Part shown: positions 60,663 to 64,000 of the stretch, one piece after another | Numbering within the stretch: the first letter of the stretch is position 1 | Layout: each line of letters opens with the position of its first letter | From: Solibacillus sp. FSL H8-0523 | Lineage (GTDB): Bacteria > Bacillota > Bacilli > Bacillales_A > Planococcaceae | Direction of reading: 5' to 3' | Assembly (NCBI RefSeq): GCF_038051985.1 | Contig: NZ_CP150291.1 | Coordinates: 124,001-188,000, forward strand | Length of the DNA stretch: 64,000 nucleotides | Program-made: the position numbers and the translations under genes | Notes under the pieces: model-generated | Seen by the model: the letters and a program-made list of their open reading frames with translations, nothing else | The model's database searches: none | What the model was told of the DNA's origin: nothing

Positions 60663-61824
60663 ACAGGCGTTAACAGAGGAACTGGAACAAAAAACACTAT
60701 CCCTGCACAAAAAGCAGGCGATTTTACAACATCAACAACCACAGCGAAAGTTATGGCTACCAAAAATTGTAGCGGTATGTATCGCGGCAATTGCCCTATT
60801 TTTACTCGTCACAATCTCAGAACAAAAGCCAGAACCATTAACGGCAACAGGTCCTTTAGGTTCTGTAGACACTGGGGTAGTGGAGTATTTCAACAAACAT
60901 GCAACGCGCGAGGCATCAGACCTTTATAATGGTGACGCGTATTTACTGCGTCTTGCATTAGAAAACAATAGCCAGATGTTTTATGAGGACTCCCAGCTTT
61001 CGCTAAAGAATCGCTTCTTAGTCAGCGAGCTTTTACATTATATCCAAGAGGCGAGCTGGCAGGGGGACGTGCAATTTTCCTTACAGCCGGTTACATCCAT
61101 TGAAGAGCTTGTCATACTGGCCCCCAAAATCATTTCCGAGTTAAAACCACAAGTTAACTTTTCTTATATGACGGTCGCAGATGAAAAAAAGCATCAGTGG
61201 AAATTTTACAGCTACGATACAAAGGCTTGGGTAGGTTATGTGGTCGTTTTAGCTTTGTTGCTAATGGCCATTGTAAAGTTAGGGCGCGATAGGCACTGGA
61301 TTATTCTGTCGTGCTGCGTGTTTCTCGCTGTTGTTGCCGCTTATCAGCCATTCGATAAGCCTTATAAGGATACAGCAGCCTATGACGAGCAACTCTTAAT
61401 AGAAGTAGTTTCAAATCAATTAGCAGAAATGGACGTTAAAGCAACCGGTGAGCCCGTGCTTCAATACGCCGCTACGATTCATACGACGCGCGCGGCACTC
61501 GTTGCGTTCGATGATTTCAAAGTACTGGCGACGTTTACTTACAAAAACGGACATTATGTAAAACACATGATGACGTGGCATACAGAGGAATTATTCCGTG
61601 AAACGGCGTTTGATACTAAGGTGAATTCGCCTCAGCAAACGTTAGTATTTGGCTTTGCAGACGGGCATAACGTGGCGACATTGCGTTTAGCAGACGAGGC
61701 TCGTTACAAACAAGAAATTGCCATCACTCAAAATGAGCCAACAATTATTTTCTATAAAAAACCACAAGACTTGTCCGGTTTTGGAGTTTTATATTTGGAT
61801 GAACAAGGGCAGCAGGTGCAATGA
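60649..61824 (+). CDS. Probable membrane anti-sigma factor
   Basis: A 391-residue protein coupled to the ECF sigma gene. A short N-terminal cytoplasmic part (about 1-35) precedes a membrane helix (KIVAVCIAAIALFLLVTI), an extracellular domain of about 145 residues, two further helices (about 197-240) and a C-terminal extracytoplasmic domain of about 140 residues. No known anti-sigma fold (e.g. zinc ASD) is visible in the cytoplasmic part, which is short; pairing with the sigma factor is inferred from the 14-bp overlap. It probably senses envelope conditions. It is the last gene before a bidirectional terminator. Confidence 0.75.
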   Translation: MDPIKQALTEELEQKTLSLHKKQAILQHQQPQRKLWLPKIVAVCIAAIALFLLVTISEQKPEPLTATGPLGSVDTGVVEYFNKHATREASDLYNGDAYLLRLALENNSQMFYEDSQLSLKNRFLVSELLHYIQEASWQGDVQFSLQPVTSIEELVILAPKIISELKPQVNFSYMTVADEKKHQWKFYSYDTKAWVGYVVVLALLLMAIVKLGRDRHWIILSCCVFLAVVAAYQPFDKPYKDTAAYDEQLLIEVVSNQLAEMDVKATGEPVLQYAATIHTTRAALVAFDDFKVLATFTYKNGHYVKHMMTWHTEELFRETAFDTKVNSPQQTLVFGFADGHNVATLRLADEARYKQEIAITQNEPTIIFYKKPQDLSGFGVLYLDEQGQQVQ

Positions 61825-61827
61825 GTA

Positions 61828-61868
61828 AAACGAGCCAATCTTTCAGCGATTGGCTCGTTTCATTTTGC
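61828..61868. terminator. Bidirectional terminator
   Basis: AAACGAGCCAATC/GATTGGCTCGTTT, 7-nt loop, between the anti-sigma gene and the convergent ABC permease. It overlaps the permease stop codon. Confidence 0.92.
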
Positions 61869-62651
61869 TAACAATCTCCGCTCAATCATTTCCACCATCT
61901 TATACATCAGCGTAGCTAGAACCAAAATCATCACTAACGCTAAAAACACGAGCGTAAAATTAAACACCTGAAAACCTGAAATAATTAAATACCCCAAGCC
62001 TTTTGAGGATACTAAAAACTCCCCAACAATAACCCCAACCCACGACAATCCTACATTGACCTTCAATGTTGAAACAATCGTCGGCATCGAAGCCGGTAAC
62101 ACCACATGCCGAAACGTTTCGTATTTTGTCGCATGGAATAACTGCATGACCTTCAGATAATTTTCATTGACCTGCAAAAAGGCCGAGAAAATGACAATGG
62201 TTGAAATAATAACCGAAATTAGCACACCCATTACGAGCACTGCGAGCATATTTGGACCAAAAATTACCAAAATAATCGGACCAATCGCCACTTTCGGCAT
62301 CGCATTTAACACAACTAAATACGGATCCAGTACCTCGGCAGCAGTTTTCGATGCCCATAAAAAGATTGCAAGGAGCGTACCAAACAGTGTGCCGAGTAAA
62401 AACCCAACGACCGTTTCAAATAAGGTGATCCCAACATGCGGTAAGAGGGAGCCGTCAACAAGCTTCTTTAAAAAAAGCGAGGCCACCGCCCCAGGACTAC
62501 TAAAAATGAGCGGATCTACTAAACGGAACTGTGTGGCGAGTTGCCAAGCTAACAATAAACTGACCAGTAATACGAGCTGAAGCAGGATTACTTTCCGCTT
62601 ATGACGACGGCGAGCGTGCCTGAATTGCTTTTGCAGTAAATCAATGTTCAT
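61860..62651 (-). CDS. ABC importer permease (SsuC/TauC/ThiX type)
   Basis: A 263-residue, six-TM permease. The EAA loop region (VMQLFHATKYETFRHVVLPASMPTIVSTLKVNVGLSWVGVIVGEF) and N-terminal PLIFSSPGAVASLF match the aliphatic sulfonate/taurine/pyrimidine precursor importer family. The frame extends upstream, but GGAAGGAG...ATG at 62651 fits best and overlaps the ATPase gene by 11 bp. Last gene of the three-gene importer operon. Substrate unknown. Confidence 0.88.
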   Translation of the reverse strand: MNIDLLQKQFRHARRRHKRKVILLQLVLLVSLLLAWQLATQFRLVDPLIFSSPGAVASLFLKKLVDGSLLPHVGITLFETVVGFLLGTLFGTLLAIFLWASKTAAEVLDPYLVVLNAMPKVAIGPIILVIFGPNMLAVLVMGVLISVIISTIVIFSAFLQVNENYLKVMQLFHATKYETFRHVVLPASMPTIVSTLKVNVGLSWVGVIVGEFLVSSKGLGYLIISGFQVFNFTLVFLALVMILVLATLMYKMVEMIERRLLAK

Positions 62652-63384
62652 CACGCTCCAGCTCCTTCCAAATCGTTTGAAATAATGATTGAAACAGCGG
62701 GTCATTCCGCGCATCTAGTGGCGGTAATTTGCGAATCGCTTCAGGGACGACAAAGCACTGTGTAATCGTGCCAGGGCGTGGGGAAAAAATGAAAATTTTA
62801 TCGCTCATCGCAATCGCTTCGCTAATATCATGGGTGACTAAAATTGTCGTCGTTTTAAAGTGCTGTAAGGTTTTGGCAACAAAATTTTCGAGCATTAATT
62901 TTGAACGAAAATCTAAGGCGGAAAACGGTTCATCCAGCAAGAGCAGGGAAGGGTTTACCACCAAGGTGCGGGCGAGCGCGATTCGCTGACGCATGCCACC
63001 AGACAGCTGTGTAGGATAGAGCTTTTTTGTGTGACTGAGTTCAAAGCTTTCAAGGAGCTGATCGACAACTGAAGAAGGTGACCGTTTTAAAATCGTGAGC
63101 CCAAGTGCGACATTTTCTTCGATCGTTTTCCACGGAAACAAAAAATCCTGTTGAAGCATATAGCCGATTTCGGGTGAACCTTGTGAAAATCGAAGCTCGC
63201 CCTCTGTAGGGGTTAGCAGCCCAGCAATGATGGAAAGTAATGTCGATTTGCCGCAGCCACTCGGACCTAAAAAGGCTACGAATTCGCCTTCCTCAAGCGT
63301 AAAGTGAATATCACGAAGGGCAGTGGTCACATCTTTTTCAGTGAAAAAATGATGCGATATATTGTGTACATGTAAAAAGGTCAT
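62641..63384 (-). CDS. ABC importer ATPase (SsuB/TauB/ThiZ type)
   Basis: A 247-residue ATPase. Walker A GPSGCGKST, Q-loop YMLQQDFLFPWKTIEENV, signature LSGGMRQRIALART and Walker B LLLLDEPFSALDF are intact; H-loop VTHDISEA follows. The PW after the Q-loop is typical of the SsuB/TauB branch. The start ATG directly follows the stop of the substrate-binding gene, with GTGGAG in the end of that gene as ribosome site. It overlaps the permease gene. Confidence 0.92.
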   Translation of the reverse strand: MTFLHVHNISHHFFTEKDVTTALRDIHFTLEEGEFVAFLGPSGCGKSTLLSIIAGLLTPTEGELRFSQGSPEIGYMLQQDFLFPWKTIEENVALGLTILKRSPSSVVDQLLESFELSHTKKLYPTQLSGGMRQRIALARTLVVNPSLLLLDEPFSALDFRSKLMLENFVAKTLQHFKTTTILVTHDISEAIAMSDKIFIFSPRPGTITQCFVVPEAIRKLPPLDARNDPLFQSLFQTIWKELERDEH

Positions 63385-64000
63385 TTACTCCACAACCGCA
63401 TCGGCAAGCGAGCGGTTCACAAGATCACTGTACGTTACGCTGTGGTCAAGCGTGCCAGCCTCACTCATCACATCGAGTAAATTTTGAAATTCATCTTCAT
63501 CGATGATTGGATTTTCAGCATAGGATTTCTGTGCGCGATAGCGTTCGACTACCTGCTCAATTAAGGCAAGGTCGGTATCTTCAAAATAAGGGGCAATCGC
63601 TTCTGCAACATCTTTTGCTGAAGCTTCGTACACCCACTTTTGTGCTTCATATATCGCTTTTGTAAAGCTTGTGATGAACGCATCATCAACGATCGTACTT
63701 TCCTTTGTCATAAACGCGGTATATGGAATGGCACCAAGCTCCTCACCGAAGGAAGCGACAATTTTCCCAATGCCTTGCTGTTCGAAAATACTAGCAGTTG
63801 GTTCAAAGAGCTGTACATAATCTCCCGTACCCGAAGCAAAGGCATTGGCAATATTAGCAAAATCGATATTTTGAATAAGTGTCAGATCTTGCTGTGGGTT
63901 GATGCCATTTTTCTTCAATACAAACTCCCCAGCCATTTGTGGCATCCCGCCAACCCGTTGCCCTAAAAATGTACTGCCTTTTAAATTATCCCACGTAAAA
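63385..64000 (-). CDS. ABC importer substrate-binding protein, 5' end outside window
   Basis: The C-terminal 205 or so residues of a periplasmic-binding-protein-like domain. From the right edge: FTWDNLKGSTFLGQRVGGMP, FVLKKNGINPQQDLTLIQN and SGTGDYVQLFEPTAS match NMT1/SsuA/TauA-type substrate-binding proteins. The signal peptide and lipobox would lie beyond the window. It heads the importer operon with the ATPase starting at its stop codon. Missing N-terminus is due to the window edge. Confidence 0.85.
   Translation of the reverse strand, partial: FTWDNLKGSTFLGQRVGGMPQMAGEFVLKKNGINPQQDLTLIQNIDFANIANAFASGTGDYVQLFEPTASIFEQQGIGKIVASFGEELGAIPYTAFMTKESTIVDDAFITSFTKAIYEAQKWVYEASAKDVAEAIAPYFEDTDLALIEQVVERYRAQKSYAENPIIDEDEFQNLLDVMSEAGTLDHSVTYSDLVNRSLADAVVE

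Noticed and set aside
62167-62580. Antisense gene opposite the ABC permease
   Set aside because: Frame is a by-product of codon bias in the permease; no ribosome site and low-complexity Thr/Ser-rich product.

Overview
The window looks like a chromosomal segment of a low-GC, spore-former-type Bacillota, most likely a Planococcaceae/Caryophanaceae member (Lysinibacillus- or Solibacillus-like). This is inference from strong GGAGG ribosome sites, frequent TTG/GTG starts, A/T-rich codon use, a seven-gene Mrp antiporter operon, YxlEFG-, YxdLM/YxeA- and YtrA-type modules, a CspA-class cold-shock protein and a large SLH-domain surface protein. No rRNA, tRNA, CRISPR array, complete transposon or prophage was seen.

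Layout. 1-8.4 kb: metabolite exporter (cut by the left edge), acetyltransferase, PfkB kinase, an XRE regulator with a YxlE/F/G-type ABC module, a protein with a HEPN-like motif plus CBS domains, a YetF-type membrane protein and a fosmidomycin-resistance-type MFS pump. 8.5-15.3 kb: a KdpD-type Usp protein divergent from mrpABCDEFG (Na+/H+ antiporter). 15.35-15.64 kb: a dense, co-oriented cluster of DnaA-box sequences, followed by a YtrA-type GntR/ABC operon with an operator-like palindrome over its promoter. 18.4-21.8 kb: metallophosphoesterase, chemoreceptor, rhodanese. 21.9-23.3 kb: an AT-rich accessory islet with two orphan genes lying between three copies of a 12-bp repeat. 23.5-29.4 kb: AlaX-like editing protein, gamma-glutamyltransferase, oxidoreductase, CoA-disulfide reductase. 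29.4-29.6 kb: a 148-bp cloverleaf-like palindromic element. 30-37 kb: a peptide-sensing YxdL/YxdM/YxeA module, whose promoter carries OmpR-type direct repeats, D-cysteine desulfhydrase with a SatA-like acetyltransferase, and a two-component system with a DUF1722 gene. 37-43.7 kb: acetamidase-family protein, two unrecognised proteins, a 30-residue membrane peptide, an AMACR-like CoA racemase and a secreted CAP protein. 43.7-48.8 kb: SLH surface-layer-type protein with a long 5' region. 49-59.8 kb: OFA transporter, nitroreductase, DUF3243 protein, two SDRs, a PAS fragment, a YgiC/YgiB-like pair, an S13 peptidase without signal peptide, DUF418, GrpB and cold-shock proteins. 60-64 kb: an ECF sigma factor with a likely membrane anti-sigma, and an Ssu/Tau/Thi-type ABC importer cut by the right edge.

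Together the genes point to a soil or free-living lifestyle centred on cation/pH homeostasis, cell-envelope stress and antimicrobial-peptide sensing, and surface architecture. The least explained signals are non-coding: the cloverleaf at 29.4 kb, the DnaA-box cluster at 15.4 kb and the repeat-bounded islet at 22-23 kb.
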